From NCBI GenBank assembly GCA_017303455.1, contig JAFLBM010000006.1, forward strand, positions 171,989 to 235,988: DNA of 64,000 nucleotides. The letters are read 5' to 3'. Position numbers and translations under genes: made by a program. The notes below the pieces were generated by a model. It did not search any database, was not told the DNA's origin, and saw only the letters and a program-made list of their open reading frames with translations. This document shows, piece after piece, positions 44,971-54,598 of this stretch; position 1 is the first letter of the stretch; every line of letters begins with the position of its first letter. Origin of the DNA: Chitinophagales bacterium. Lineage in GTDB: Bacteria > Bacteroidota > Bacteroidia > Chitinophagales > Chitinophagaceae.

Positions 44971-45000
44971 GAAGGGAACGAGGCCGTTCCCTTCTTCTTT
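44971..45000 (+). promoter_or_regulatory. Leader hairpin before rimP, possible attenuator
   Basis: GAAGGGAACG (44971-44980), loop AGGC, CGTTCCCTTC (44985-44994): a perfect 10-bp stem followed by a pyrimidine-rich TTCTTT. It fills the short leader and ends 14 bases before the rimP start codon. It looks like an intrinsic terminator placed in a 5' UTR or a structure hiding the ribosome-binding region, so control of this translation/transcription-factor operon by attenuation is plausible. Confidence 0.65.
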
Positions 45001-45008
45001 TGTATACT

Positions 45009-45479
45009 ATGAACAGCGAATCTCAAATACAGGCCCTGGAGCAGAAAGTGGAGGCATTGATCAGCCCGGAACCCGGATTTTTCCTGGTGGAAGTGAAGAT
45101 CAAACCCACCAACAATGTAAAAGTGTTTATTGATGCCGACCAGGGAATCAGTATTGACAAACTGGTGCAGCTGAACCGGAAACTGTACAAAGATCTTGAA
45201 GAAAACAGTTTTTTTCCCGGCGGAGATTTTTCCCTGGAGGTATCCTCTCCCGGTCTGGATGAACCCTTGAAAATGCATCGCCAGTATACCAAGAATATCG
45301 GCCGTTACCTGGAGGTGCTGACCAATGAAGGAGAAAAAAAGGAAGGGAAATTGCTGCTGGTGAAGGAAGGAGAGATCATACTGGAAGAAGAGAAAGGAAA
45401 GAATAAGAAAAAAGAGATAGTGCAACATACTATCCCATTTGCAGCTATTAAGACGACCAGGATACAGATAAAATTTTAA
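45009..45479 (+). CDS. rimP: Ribosome maturation factor RimP
   Basis: The ATG at 45009 lies after the leader hairpin and gives 156 residues. It has the RimP N-terminal alpha/beta domain (FFLVEVKIKPTNNVKVFIDADQGISIDKLVQLNRKL, read in parts) and the hallmark YSLEVSSPGLDEPL-like segment here as FSLEVSSPGLDEPLK. A C-terminal SH3-like barrel follows (RYLEVLTNEGEKKEGKLLLVKEGEIIL). RimP assists 30S subunit assembly. It is first in the conserved rimP-nusA-infB operon; a 185-base gap with a repeat separates it from nusA. Confidence 0.94.
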   Translation: MNSESQIQALEQKVEALISPEPGFFLVEVKIKPTNNVKVFIDADQGISIDKLVQLNRKLYKDLEENSFFPGGDFSLEVSSPGLDEPLKMHRQYTKNIGRYLEVLTNEGEKKEGKLLLVKEGEIILEEEKGKNKKKEIVQHTIPFAAIKTTRIQIKF

Positions 45480-45496
45480 CTAAGCGGAGTCTTACT

Positions 45497-45539
45497 CCCC
45501 TTCTCTGAAGCCTGCCTGCCGGTAGGCAGGGAGAAGGGG
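45497..45539. repeat. Interspersed REP-like palindrome between rimP and nusA
   Basis: CCCCTTCTC (45497-45505) pairs with GAGAAGGGG (45531-45539), and inside it CCTGCCT (45511-45517) pairs with AGGCAGG (45524-45530), giving a long two-part hairpin with a 5-base bulge. The 12-mer CCTGCCTGCCGG at its core (45511-45522) recurs at 7459-7470, and a similar CCCGCC-GGAAA-GGCGGG lies near 59001-59018. This suggests an interspersed palindromic element rather than a gene-specific signal. A second small hairpin (CCCGGT 45615-45620 with ACCGGG 45625-45630) lies nearer nusA. Confidence 0.6.
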
Positions 45540-45664
45540 CCAGGGGGATGAGGCAATAAAAACAACAAAAATTCAAATTAAATTCTGATTGAGGCTGGGA
45601 GGACCAGCCCTGATCCCGGTACATACCGGGGCAACAATCAAAAAAACGTAAATCTTTTTTTGCT

Positions 45665-46912
45665 ATGGCAAGTATCAATCTTATCGAGGCATTCCAGGAG
45701 TTCAAGGATGCGGAAAATATTGACCGCCCCACGATGATGAAAGTGGTGGAAGACGTTTTCAAAACTCTGCTGCGTAAAAAGTATGGCAGCGATGAAAACT
45801 TCGACGTTATCGTTAACGCCGAAAAAGGTGACCTGGAGATCATCCGCCGCCGGATGATCGTGGAAGACGGGCAAGTGGAAGACCCGCTGGCACAGATCGC
45901 TTACTCTGATGCCGTGAAGATCGAACCGGACTTTGAAGTGGGTGAAGAATTGTACCAGGAAATTGACCTCTATGATTTTGGCCGCCGGGCTATTTTAGCC
46001 GCCAAGCAAACCCTGGCCAGCCGCATCAGCGATTTAAAGAAAAATGTCTTAGCAAAAAAATACGGTGATCGGATCGGCGATATTATCAGCGCCGAGGTGT
46101 ACCAGGTTTGGAAAAAAGAAATCTTGTTACTCGATGAAGAAGGAAACGAACTCATTTTGCCAAAAAGTGAGCAGATCCCACAGGATTATTTCAAGAAAGG
46201 AGAGAATATCCGTGCTGTAGTGAAGAAAGTGGATATGAAAAATAATAGCCCGGTGATCATACTTTCCAGAACTTCGCCAGACTTCCTGGCCAAATTACTG
46301 GAGATAGAAGTTCCGGAGATCTTTGATGGCCTGATCGTAATTAAAAAAATCGTTCGTGACCCGGGAGAAAGGGCTAAAGTAGCTGTTGAATCTTACGATG
46401 ACCGCATTGACCCCGTTGGTGCCTGCGTAGGTATGAAGGGCAGCCGTATCCATGGAATTGTTCGTGAGTTAAAGAATGAGAATATTGATGTGATCAACTG
46501 GACCAGCAATACACAGTTATTGATCCAGCGTTCATTGACACCTGCCAAGATCACCAGCATGGAACTGGACCAGGAAGGACATCATGCGAATGTGTACCTG
46601 AAACCAGACCAGGTTTCACTGGCTATCGGCCGCCGTGGTGTCAATATCAAACTGGCCTGTGAATTGACAGGGTATGAAATAGATGTGTACCGCGACAGTG
46701 AAGAGGAAGAAGAAGGATTTGATATCGACCTTGATGAATTTAGCGATGAGATTGATGCGTGGGTGATTGATGAACTGAAAAGGATTGGTTGTGATACAGG
46801 GCGCAGTGTATTGAAGCTGACAGCAGAAGAGCTGGAACGCAGAACTGATCTTGAAAAAGAAACCATTGCAGAGGTTCGGAAAGTGCTGAAAGAAGAATTT
46901 GAAAAAGAATAA
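45665..46912 (+). CDS. nusA: Transcription termination/antitermination factor NusA
   Basis: 415 residues, the short form usual in Bacteroidota without C-terminal acidic repeats. The N-terminal domain (LIEAFQEFKDAENIDRPTMMKVVEDVF) binds polymerase, S1 domain follows near 135-200 (ISAEVYQVWKKEILL, LPKSEQIPQDYF), then two KH domains (DRIDPVGACVGMKGSRIHGIVRELKNENIDVINW split over the region; LAIGRRGVNIKLACELTGYEIDVY). NusA controls pausing, termination and antitermination. ATG at 45665 comes right after a T-rich stretch. Confidence 0.96.
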   Translation: MASINLIEAFQEFKDAENIDRPTMMKVVEDVFKTLLRKKYGSDENFDVIVNAEKGDLEIIRRRMIVEDGQVEDPLAQIAYSDAVKIEPDFEVGEELYQEIDLYDFGRRAILAAKQTLASRISDLKKNVLAKKYGDRIGDIISAEVYQVWKKEILLLDEEGNELILPKSEQIPQDYFKKGENIRAVVKKVDMKNNSPVIILSRTSPDFLAKLLEIEVPEIFDGLIVIKKIVRDPGERAKVAVESYDDRIDPVGACVGMKGSRIHGIVRELKNENIDVINWTSNTQLLIQRSLTPAKITSMELDQEGHHANVYLKPDQVSLAIGRRGVNIKLACELTGYEIDVYRDSEEEEEGFDIDLDEFSDEIDAWVIDELKRIGCDTGRSVLKLTAEELERRTDLEKETIAEVRKVLKEEFEKE

Positions 46913-46988
46913 CGCAGTGTGCGGGTGAGAAAATCATTTTCGAATTTCTGACATCCGCCACATTGATACAATTAATTAAATAAACTGA

Positions 46989-49832
46989 ATGGCAGAATTA
47001 AAACTTCCAAGATTATTAGCCGCCGCAAAGGAGTTCAACGTGGGACAGGATACGTTGATAGACTACCTTATTGGCAAAGGTTTTCCCAAAGATGATCTGA
47101 AACCTACGTCCAAGCTGACGGAAGACATGTACCGTGCCCTGCAGCAGGAGTTTCAGAGTGATAAAGCTGCTAAGATGAAGAGCGACCAGGTGGATCTTCC
47201 TAAAGGCGCTGCAGCAGAAGCCAAGAAGAAAAAAGAAGAAGAGGAGATTGTCTTTAAGAAAGAGGAGAAGAAAACGGTTAAAAAAGAAGAACCCAAACCG
47301 GAAGAAGTTCCTGTTATTGCCGAGGAGGTAAAGCCGGTTGAAGTACCAAAGAAGGAAGAAGAAATAATAGTGAAGGTAGAAGCCCCGGAAATCGAAAAGC
47401 CAAAAGTGCTTGATAAGATTGATCTTTCTGCCATTGATTCTTCCACCCGCCCTAAAAAACTGCTGAAGAAAAAAGAAGAAAAAACTGCTGAAGAACCCAT
47501 AGCAGAAGAAATACCGGCAGACACAAAGAAGAAAAAAGCAAAAAAAGAGGAAGAAAAAATTGAAGAGCCGAAGAAAGAAGAACTGCCTGTAATAGCTGAA
47601 GAGGTTAAAAAAGACGAGGAAGACGTACCGCCTGTTATTGAAAATATCGAAGTAGAAAAATTGACCGGCCCCAAAATACTCGGGAAGATCGATTTGCCGG
47701 TTGATAATGATACAAGACCCAAGAAAGACGAGAGCCGGAAGCGGAAACGTATTCCTATCGCTAAAAAAGATAACAAACAGGCGGCAGTTCCTGATAAGGA
47801 TAAACGCCAAAGCGGACCCGGTAATTTCAACAGGGATAATCGCGGAGGAAGAGGCCCGGGTGCTGGCGGAACCGGTGGCGGTCGTCGTGATAACCGTACC
47901 CGTGAAGAGAAGCTTATCGACGAAAAAGAAATTCAACGAAAGATACAGGAAACACAAGCCAAACTTTCCGGTGGCGGTGGCAAGGGCAAAAACCTTAAAG
48001 CGAAACTGCGCCGCGAAAAGAGACAGGAAATGGCCGATGCCATGGACGGCACGGAGGATAATAAATTACAGGTAACAGAATTCATCAGTGTGAGTGAATT
48101 GGCTAACCTGATGGATGTAAGCTTTGCTGATGTGATCAGTAAGTGTATGGGGCTTGGTATCATGGTATCCATTAACCAGCGCCTGGATGCGGAAGTGATC
48201 GAACTGGTGGCCAGTGAATTTGGTTTCGATGTTGAGTTCATCAACATGGAAAAACAAATGGAAATGGAAGTGGAAGAGGAAGAGGATGATGCTGCCGGGG
48301 AATTGAAACCACGTTCCCCGATCGTTACGATCATGGGCCACGTTGATCATGGTAAAACATCATTGCTTGACTATATCCGGAGTGCAAATGTAGTAGCTGG
48401 CGAGGCCGGAGGTATCACCCAGCACGTCGGTGCCTACCAGGTGGAATTACCAAATGGCAAAGAGATTACTTTCCTTGATACTCCCGGTCACGAAGCATTT
48501 ACTGCCATGAGGGCAAGGGGTGCCAAGGTTACCGATATAGCTGTTATCGTTATTGCAGCAGATGATGCGGTGATGCCCCAGACCCGTGAGGCCATCAGCC
48601 ATGCACAGGCGGCGGGTGTACCGATGATCTTTGCCATCAACAAGATCGATAAGGACGGGGCTAACCCGCAAAAAATATACGAGCAGTTATCGCAAATGAA
48701 CCTGCTGGTGGAAGAGTGGGGGGGTAAATATCAAAGCCAGGAGATTGCAGCAAAAAAAGGATTGAACATTGATAAGCTCCTGGATAAAATTTTGCTGGAA
48801 GCCGAGATACTGGATCTGAAAGCGAACCCCGACAGGGAAGCCAGCGGAACCATTATTGAAGCCTCATTGGACAAGGGCCGTGGTTATGTAGCTACTTTAC
48901 TGGTTGAGAACGGAACATTAAGAGCCGGCGACCTGGTCGTGAGCGGACAGCATTATGGCCGTGTGAAAGCCATGTTCAATGAAAGGAATAAAAAGCAGGA
49001 TGAAGCAGGCCCTTCTGCACCTGCAGTAATATTGGGATTGAATGGGGCACCACAGGCTGGAGAAAAATTTAAGGTATACGAAGACGAGGCCGAAGCCAAA
49101 GAGATCGCCAATCGCCGGGCACAGATATTGAGAGAGCAAGGTATCCGTGCCAAGAAACATATCACACTGGATGAGATCGGTCGTCGTCTTGCATTGGGCA
49201 ACTTCAAAGAACTGAATGTGATCATCAAAGGTGACGTGGATGGTTCGGTAGAAGCCCTGAGTGACTCCTTACAGAAATTATCAACAGAAGAGATCGCTGT
49301 AAGAGTGTTATTGAAAGGGGTGGGCCAGATATCTGAAAGTGATGTGGTTTTAGCAACCGCTTCCGATGCGGTGATACTCGGGTTTAACGTTCGCCCATCC
49401 AGCCAGGCCAACAGGCTGGCTGAGAATGAGGGAGTGGAGATCAAGTTATATTCCATTATCTATAATGCCATCGATGAGATACGCAGTGCGATGGAAGGGA
49501 TGCTGGAACCCAAAATGCAGGAGAAGATCGTGGCGAATGTGGAAGTACGGGAAGTGTTCCGTTTTGATAAAGCAACCGTTGCCGGATGTTACGTAAGAGA
49601 TGGAAAGATCAAACGGGATTCGAAGATCCGCCTGATCAGGGATGGTATCGTTGTGTACCCGATCGGTGAAGGGGCGGTGGCTGAACTGGCTTCCCTGAAA
49701 CGTTTCAAAGACGACGCAAAAGACGTACAGGCCGGTATGGAATGCGGTTTAACGATCAAAAACTACAGCGATGTCAAAGTCGGGGATGTGGTGGAAGCCT
49801 ACGAAGAAGAAGAAGTAAAACGTACATTATAA
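46989..49832 (+). CDS. infB: Translation initiation factor IF-2
   Basis: 947 residues. The N-terminal ~380 residues hold an IF2_N-like start ([21 protein letters not shown] type) and a long Lys/Glu/Pro-rich charged linker, then a Gly/Arg-rich stretch. The GTPase domain begins near 445 with G1 [10 protein letters not shown]3 DTPGHEAF and G4 NKID. Domains II-IV follow ([46 protein letters not shown]). IF-2 places fMet-tRNA on the ribosome. It is 76 bases after nusA. The low-complexity linker produces long antisense open frames that are not genes. Confidence 0.97.
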   Translation: MAELKLPRLLAAAKEFNVGQDTLIDYLIGKGFPKDDLKPTSKLTEDMYRALQQEFQSDKAAKMKSDQVDLPKGAAAEAKKKKEEEEIVFKKEEKKTVKKEEPKPEEVPVIAEEVKPVEVPKKEEEIIVKVEAPEIEKPKVLDKIDLSAIDSSTRPKKLLKKKEEKTAEEPIAEEIPADTKKKKAKKEEEKIEEPKKEELPVIAEEVKKDEEDVPPVIENIEVEKLTGPKILGKIDLPVDNDTRPKKDESRKRKRIPIAKKDNKQAAVPDKDKRQSGPGNFNRDNRGGRGPGAGGTGGGRRDNRTREEKLIDEKEIQRKIQETQAKLSGGGGKGKNLKAKLRREKRQEMADAMDGTEDNKLQVTEFISVSELANLMDVSFADVISKCMGLGIMVSINQRLDAEVIELVASEFGFDVEFINMEKQMEMEVEEEEDDAAGELKPRSPIVTIMGHVDHGKTSLLDYIRSANVVAGEAGGITQHVGAYQVELPNGKEITFLDTPGHEAFTAMRARGAKVTDIAVIVIAADDAVMPQTREAISHAQAAGVPMIFAINKIDKDGANPQKIYEQLSQMNLLVEEWGGKYQSQEIAAKKGLNIDKLLDKILLEAEILDLKANPDREASGTIIEASLDKGRGYVATLLVENGTLRAGDLVVSGQHYGRVKAMFNERNKKQDEAGPSAPAVILGLNGAPQAGEKFKVYEDEAEAKEIANRRAQILREQGIRAKKHITLDEIGRRLALGNFKELNVIIKGDVDGSVEALSDSLQKLSTEEIAVRVLLKGVGQISESDVVLATASDAVILGFNVRPSSQANRLAENEGVEIKLYSIIYNAIDEIRSAMEGMLEPKMQEKIVANVEVREVFRFDKATVAGCYVRDGKIKRDSKIRLIRDGIVVYPIGEGAVAELASLKRFKDDAKDVQAGMECGLTIKNYSDVKVGDVVEAYEEEEVKRTL

Positions 49833-49843
49833 GATCAAATCAT

Positions 49844-49864
49844 CTGCGGGTATATTATCCGCAG
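49844..49864 (+). terminator. Possible terminator hairpin after infB
   Basis: CTGCGG (49844-49849) pairs with CCGCAG (49859-49864) around a 9-base loop, 11 bases past the infB stop. Only a weak T-rich run appears further down (near 49898-49903), so termination efficiency is doubtful. Confidence 0.4.
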
Positions 49865-49914
49865 CTGGCTCATAAATAAAGGGGCTTTCGCCTCAAACTT
49901 TTGTTAAATACCTG

Positions 49915-49953
49915 TTTGGGACTTATTCCATCATCCATAGGAAATTACTTTTG
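49915..49953 (+). promoter_or_regulatory. Possible promoter of the SurA-like gene
   Basis: TACTTTTG at 49946-49953 is an exact TAnnTTTG -7 element, and TTTG lies at 49915-49918, with a longer than normal 27-base spacer. The start codon ATG is at 49959, so if this box is used the transcript would be nearly leaderless. Confidence 0.42.
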
Positions 49954-49958
49954 AACTC

Positions 49959-51335
49959 ATGCTTTACACAAAAAAAATAGTCACTGCTTTTTTCCTGGTT
50001 CTTGGCTTTGCGGTAGCCGCACAGGGACAGCCCAAAAAAGCAGTAGGGGATAAGATCGTTGCCATTGTTGGCGACCGCATCATTCTTCAGTCGGATATCA
50101 GGAACTCTATTTTGGATATGCAGCGCCAGGGTCAAACCATGCCGGACAGTGCAGAATGTTTACTGATGCAGCAAGCTGTTATTTCTAAAGTACTGATGCT
50201 GCAGGCAGAGAAAGATTCGCTTCCTGTTACGGACGAAGAAGTGGAAGCTGAACTGGAACAAAGGATCCGTTATTTCATTAACCAGGTGGGTACCCAGGAA
50301 GCCCTGGAAGAAATGGCCGGCAAAACCGTTTACCAGATCAAAGACGATGCAAGGGAATCCGTAAAAGAAAGAAAACTGGCGGATGCGATGCAGAAAAAAG
50401 TAGTAGAGAATGTCCGCATCACTCCGGTGGAAGTAAAAGCTTTTTTTGATAAAATACCAAAGGACAGTTTGCCGTTTTACGAATCACAATTAGAAATCGG
50501 CCAGATCGTTATTTATCCAAAAGCTTCACGGGATCTTGAGCAGTATATCGTAAGCGAGATGAATAACTATAAAAAGCAGATTGAAAGTAAACTGACCACT
50601 TTTTCCCAGCTGGCGATGAAAGTTTCGGAGGATCCGGGTAGTAAAGAAAGAGGTGGGTTATACGAGATCAACCGGACAGAGAAAACCTGGGACCCTGTTT
50701 TCTTATCTACGGCATTCCGGTTAAAGGAAGGAGAGATATCTGCACCGGTCAAATCTAAATTTGGTTATCACCTTATTACACTTGAACAACGAAATGGTGA
50801 TAATGCCGTGGTCCGTCATATCCTTCGTATACCTCCTGTAACAGATGATGAAATTAAACAGGCTATTGGCAAACTGGACAGCATCCGTGCGAAGATCATT
50901 GCAGGGACGATCGGATTCAATGAGGCTGCCACCAAACATAGCGATGATGAGTCTGCCAAATTCCTCGGACCCTTCCTCACCAGCCGCGATGGTTCCACCT
51001 ATGTTACCATTGATGAGCTGGATAAGGACATGGTGGCAATGATCAGCAAAATGAAGGTGGGAGATATCTCGCAACCAACACCTTTCCTGAGTGAGCAGGG
51101 CAAAAAAGGTGTCCGGATCATCTTCCTGAAATCAAGATCAGAACCGCACCGGATGAATATGCGGGATGACTACAGCAGGATATCCCAGTTTGCTTTGGAA
51201 GAAAAGAAAGCAAAGACGCTTGATAAATGGATGAAAGCTATTATCCCTACCTATTATATTATGGTTGATAATATATCGGCGGGTGAATGTCCTCTGCTGC
51301 AGAAGTACAACACGACAGATACAAAAGGATTTTAA
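49959..51335 (+). CDS. Periplasmic peptidyl-prolyl cis-trans isomerase/chaperone, SurA-like
   Basis: 458 residues with a signal peptide (MLYTKKIVTAFFLVLGFAVAAQGQ). A SurA N-terminal chaperone region follows (VGDKIVAIVGDRIILQSDI, LLMQQAVISKVLMLQAEKDSLPVTDEEVEAEL in parts), then two parvulin domains: ~170-275 (QLAMKVSEDPGSKERGG, PVFLSTAFRLKEGEISAPVKS, FGYHLITL) and ~280-385 (AATKHSDDESAKFLGPFL, DEL, KVGDISQPTPF). It should assist folding of outer-membrane proteins such as SusC. A clear terminator follows. Confidence 0.9.
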   Translation: MLYTKKIVTAFFLVLGFAVAAQGQPKKAVGDKIVAIVGDRIILQSDIRNSILDMQRQGQTMPDSAECLLMQQAVISKVLMLQAEKDSLPVTDEEVEAELEQRIRYFINQVGTQEALEEMAGKTVYQIKDDARESVKERKLADAMQKKVVENVRITPVEVKAFFDKIPKDSLPFYESQLEIGQIVIYPKASRDLEQYIVSEMNNYKKQIESKLTTFSQLAMKVSEDPGSKERGGLYEINRTEKTWDPVFLSTAFRLKEGEISAPVKSKFGYHLITLEQRNGDNAVVRHILRIPPVTDDEIKQAIGKLDSIRAKIIAGTIGFNEAATKHSDDESAKFLGPFLTSRDGSTYVTIDELDKDMVAMISKMKVGDISQPTPFLSEQGKKGVRIIFLKSRSEPHRMNMRDDYSRISQFALEEKKAKTLDKWMKAIIPTYYIMVDNISAGECPLLQKYNTTDTKGF

Positions 51336-51361
51336 TAAGTAATATACCTGATTTTAATAGT

Positions 51362-51387
51362 AAGCCGTTACCACAGTAACGGCTTTT
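51362..51387 (+). terminator. Intrinsic terminator after the SurA-like gene
   Basis: AAGCCGTTAC (51362-51371), loop CACA, GTAACGGCTT (51376-51385) form a perfect 10-bp stem running into TTTT then CCC, 26 bases past the stop. It separates the SurA-like gene from the histidine kinase gene. Confidence 0.82.
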
Positions 51388-51504
51388 CCCTTATTTAGAA
51401 CTCTTGGTCACCAAACAATAACCGCCGGGTTATAGATACTCCCGAATATGAATTAATTTTATACACTTGTGCAAATATCCCGGTAAATCACCAATTAAGC
51501 ATTC

Positions 51505-54500
51505 ATGACCGACCTACTCCGTACGATGGCACTAAGCCGGTATTTTCATCACTCAGGTCAGTTTTACTATATACTTACTGATTTGCAGGGGGATTGTTTT
51601 TATCTCAACCCGTTGTTTCTCCGGTTGAATGGTTTCACCGGTACTGATGCAGCAGGGACTCCTTTTTCTGCTCTTATTCCTGTTGCAGAAAAAAAAATGT
51701 ATCAATCCATCATCAAACAATGCCTTTTGCAACCCGGAATTCCTTTTTTAGCAGATTTTCATCACCAGTTGCCGGACAAAACCTTTAAGCATATCCGCTG
51801 GGAATTTCAAACTATACTGAACGATAATGACGAGCCGGAAGTTATCCAGTGCATCGGAACTTCCCTTAAAGAAGTAACATATTTAGAAGCTAAAACCAAT
51901 GACCAAAGACACGAAGATGTTGAACGGTTCAAAGCATATGAACTGAGTGCGGAAGGATTATGGAAACTGGAACTTGAAATACCGGCACCCGCTGACTGGC
52001 CCGCTGACAAACTCATTGAGCATTGCCGGCATCATGCTTATCTGACCGAATGTAATGATAATATGGCCCGCATGTACGGCCTGAGCAGTGCGGGCGAAAT
52101 GACCGGAATGAAAATGGAGAATATGATGAACCTGGATGATCCCAGGGTGCTGGACTATCTCTCCGCTTTCGTTACAAATGGCTTTAAGATCAGTAATGCC
52201 GAAACCCAGGAGTCTGATATTAACGGGAACAAGCTTTTTTTCATTAACAGTATGAACGGTATCGTCGAGGATGGATTGTTGAAAAGAGTATGGGGTACAC
52301 AGCATGATATTACAAAAAGGAAAAAAGCAGAGGAACAGTTATTGCGCAGCGAATTGTTTTATAAGAACCTTATCAGTGATTCCCTCGATGGTATTATTCT
52401 TACTGATACTAACGGAGTCATCACCTTCTCATCTCCTTCCGTCGAGACTATATTAGGGTATCGTCCGGAAGACATCATTGGTACTAACACCTTTGATTAT
52501 GCACATCCCGATGACCAACCAGCGGCTTTATCAGCTTTCCGGGAAGAAGTACAAATGGAATCTCAAACCAAGTTCATAGATATACGTTTAAAAACAAAAT
52601 ACGGGCAGTGGCTCTGGTGTAATGTCCGTGGGCACAACATGCTTTATAATCCTTATGTAGGCCGGATGGTGATTTATTTTACTGATGATACCTACCGGAA
52701 AAAAACAGAACATGCATTGCGGGAAAGTGAAAACCGGTACAGGAACCAGGCCCTGATCCTGAGTAATGTAACAGATGTGATTGTGACAGCAGACCTGAAT
52801 TATAAGATTACTTCCTGGAATAAGATAGCAGAGGAAGCCACCGGTATCAGTGCTGAAGAAGCCATTGGTAAAGATTATAAAGAGGTCATTCCTTTAGATT
52901 ATTCACCCCATTCCGGAGAAGAAGTGGCAACTATTCTTATCAAGGAAGGCGTGTGGCGGGGCGAATCATCCTTTACCAATAATAAGACTGGAGAAAAACA
53001 GGTTCATCTTCATACGTTTTCAGTAGTGTATGATGAAGCGGGAAATAGAAAAGGTATTCTTGTGGTAGGGAAAGATATTACTGAGCGGACGAGGATAGAG
53101 GCAAAACTGCAGGAAAGTGAATCGTTTTACCGCAACCTGATTGCCAATTCCCTGGACGGAATTGTGTTGACGAATAAAGAAGGCAGGGTTACCTACTGCA
53201 GCCCTTCAGCACTAAAAATATCTGGCTACTCCAGGGATGAATTAGCAGGACATTTACTGTTTGAGTTTATTCACCCGGATGATATACCACTTGCACAGGA
53301 AGCATTTGTGATGGAGGTCAATAAAGAATCAGTAGTAAACTATGTTTTATTAAGATTGCGGCATGCCAGCAGGGGCTGGGTCTGGTGTATGGTAAGAGGG
53401 CATAATATGTTGAATAACCCTGGTATCAATGCCATGGCCATTTATTTTACGGATAACAGCCGCAGAAAGAATATCGAAGACAAATTGAGGGATAGTGAGC
53501 AACGGTTCCGGGACCTCATTGATAATCTGGTGACCGGGGTCGTTTTGCAGGATACAGAATCACAAATGCTGATCTGCAATAAAGCAGCCTATACATTATT
53601 GGGGCTCACCGAAGATCAATTACTTGGCCGGAGTTCATTTGATCCTTCCTGGAATGTGATCCATGAAGATGGGACCGATTTTCCGGGTAACACACACCCG
53701 GTTCCCATAGCGGTGAAAACAAGACAGCCTGTGCGGGATATTGTAATGGGTGTTTACCGCCCCGTTACTAAAGACAGGGCATGGTTACTTGTCAATGCAG
53801 ATCCTATTATGAACGAAAAAGGAGAGATCATCCATGTTATCTGTACGTTCACAGATATAACAGAGCAAAAGCGTTTATCCCAGCAACTGGTAGAGCAGGA
53901 AATACAAAAACAAAAACAGATCACACAAGCCACTATTGACGGGCAGGAAAAAGAGCGGCGGGAGATCGGTAAAGAACTGCATGATAACATTAACCAGCAT
54001 ATTACCACGACCCGGCTTTACCTGGAAGTGGCAGAAGAAAAGGCAACCGGGGAGATCAGGGAAATGATCCGGCGGTCACGAAAAGAACTGACAGAAATAT
54101 TCAACGTGGTCCGGAATCTGTCCCAGTCGTTAGTGCCACCCACGCTGGGTGATATTGGGTTGATCGAATCCATAAAAGATGTTTGCAATTCGCTGAAAAT
54201 AACGCACAAGTTCAATGTCCATTTTAACTATCATTCTTTTGCCGAGGAAGTATTGCCCGATAACATGAAACTGATGCTGTTCCGGATCATCCAGGAACAG
54301 ATCAATAATATAGTCCGGCACTCGGGAGCGGATACGATCCATATCAGGCTAATAGCTGATGCTGAAGCGGCAGAACTGAGGATCAGCGATAATGGAAAGG
54401 GTCTTGATCTTTCCCTGGGCCGTAAGGGTCTGGGTCTGACCAACATAACAAACAGGGCAGAGCTGTTTAGTGGGGAAGTTGATATCAAAACCGCACCCGG

Positions 54501-54540
54501 AGAAGGTTTTATCCTGACCGTATCAGTACCCTTAAAATAA
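51505..54540 (+). CDS. Multi-PAS sensor histidine kinase (HisKA_3 / NarX-type)
   Basis: 1011 residues without membrane segments, so cytoplasmic. About six PAS modules can be counted: ~10-125, 140-275, 283-400, 405-525, 530-660 and 665-790, with repeats such as SLDGIILTDTNGVITFSSPS and SLDGIVLTNKEGRVTYCSPS in modules 3 and 5. The kinase core starts near 810: EKERREIGKELHDNINQHI with phospho-acceptor His826, DNMKLMLFRIIQEQINNIVRHSGA (N box) and ISDNGKGL, KGLGLTNITNRAELF (G boxes). This HisKA_3 type pairs with LuxR-type response regulators. None is adjacent, so it is an orphan here. Modules 3 and 5 look like an internal duplication. Confidence 0.92.
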   Translation: MTDLLRTMALSRYFHHSGQFYYILTDLQGDCFYLNPLFLRLNGFTGTDAAGTPFSALIPVAEKKMYQSIIKQCLLQPGIPFLADFHHQLPDKTFKHIRWEFQTILNDNDEPEVIQCIGTSLKEVTYLEAKTNDQRHEDVERFKAYELSAEGLWKLELEIPAPADWPADKLIEHCRHHAYLTECNDNMARMYGLSSAGEMTGMKMENMMNLDDPRVLDYLSAFVTNGFKISNAETQESDINGNKLFFINSMNGIVEDGLLKRVWGTQHDITKRKKAEEQLLRSELFYKNLISDSLDGIILTDTNGVITFSSPSVETILGYRPEDIIGTNTFDYAHPDDQPAALSAFREEVQMESQTKFIDIRLKTKYGQWLWCNVRGHNMLYNPYVGRMVIYFTDDTYRKKTEHALRESENRYRNQALILSNVTDVIVTADLNYKITSWNKIAEEATGISAEEAIGKDYKEVIPLDYSPHSGEEVATILIKEGVWRGESSFTNNKTGEKQVHLHTFSVVYDEAGNRKGILVVGKDITERTRIEAKLQESESFYRNLIANSLDGIVLTNKEGRVTYCSPSALKISGYSRDELAGHLLFEFIHPDDIPLAQEAFVMEVNKESVVNYVLLRLRHASRGWVWCMVRGHNMLNNPGINAMAIYFTDNSRRKNIEDKLRDSEQRFRDLIDNLVTGVVLQDTESQMLICNKAAYTLLGLTEDQLLGRSSFDPSWNVIHEDGTDFPGNTHPVPIAVKTRQPVRDIVMGVYRPVTKDRAWLLVNADPIMNEKGEIIHVICTFTDITEQKRLSQQLVEQEIQKQKQITQATIDGQEKERREIGKELHDNINQHITTTRLYLEVAEEKATGEIREMIRRSRKELTEIFNVVRNLSQSLVPPTLGDIGLIESIKDVCNSLKITHKFNVHFNYHSFAEEVLPDNMKLMLFRIIQEQINNIVRHSGADTIHIRLIADAEAAELRISDNGKGLDLSLGRKGLGLTNITNRAELFSGEVDIKTAPGEGFILTVSVPLK

Positions 54541-54564
54541 CAAAATAGTCTGCCATCAATGGAT

Positions 54565-54572
54565 TACCTTTG
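54565..54572 (+). promoter_or_regulatory. -7 promoter element (TACCTTTG) before purF
   Basis: An exact TAnnTTTG match 26 bases before the purF ATG. I could not find a convincing -33 TTTG at standard spacing, so confidence is moderate. Confidence 0.5.
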
Positions 54573-54598
54573 CGGCTTCTCAAATAAAGGCGGCTTTC

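Noticed and set aside
47016..47957. Long antisense open frames (313 and 225 residues) opposite the start of infB
   Set aside because: They arise from the Lys/Glu-rich linker of IF-2 read backwards, giving Phe/Leu- or Ser-rich low-complexity protein without any known domain.
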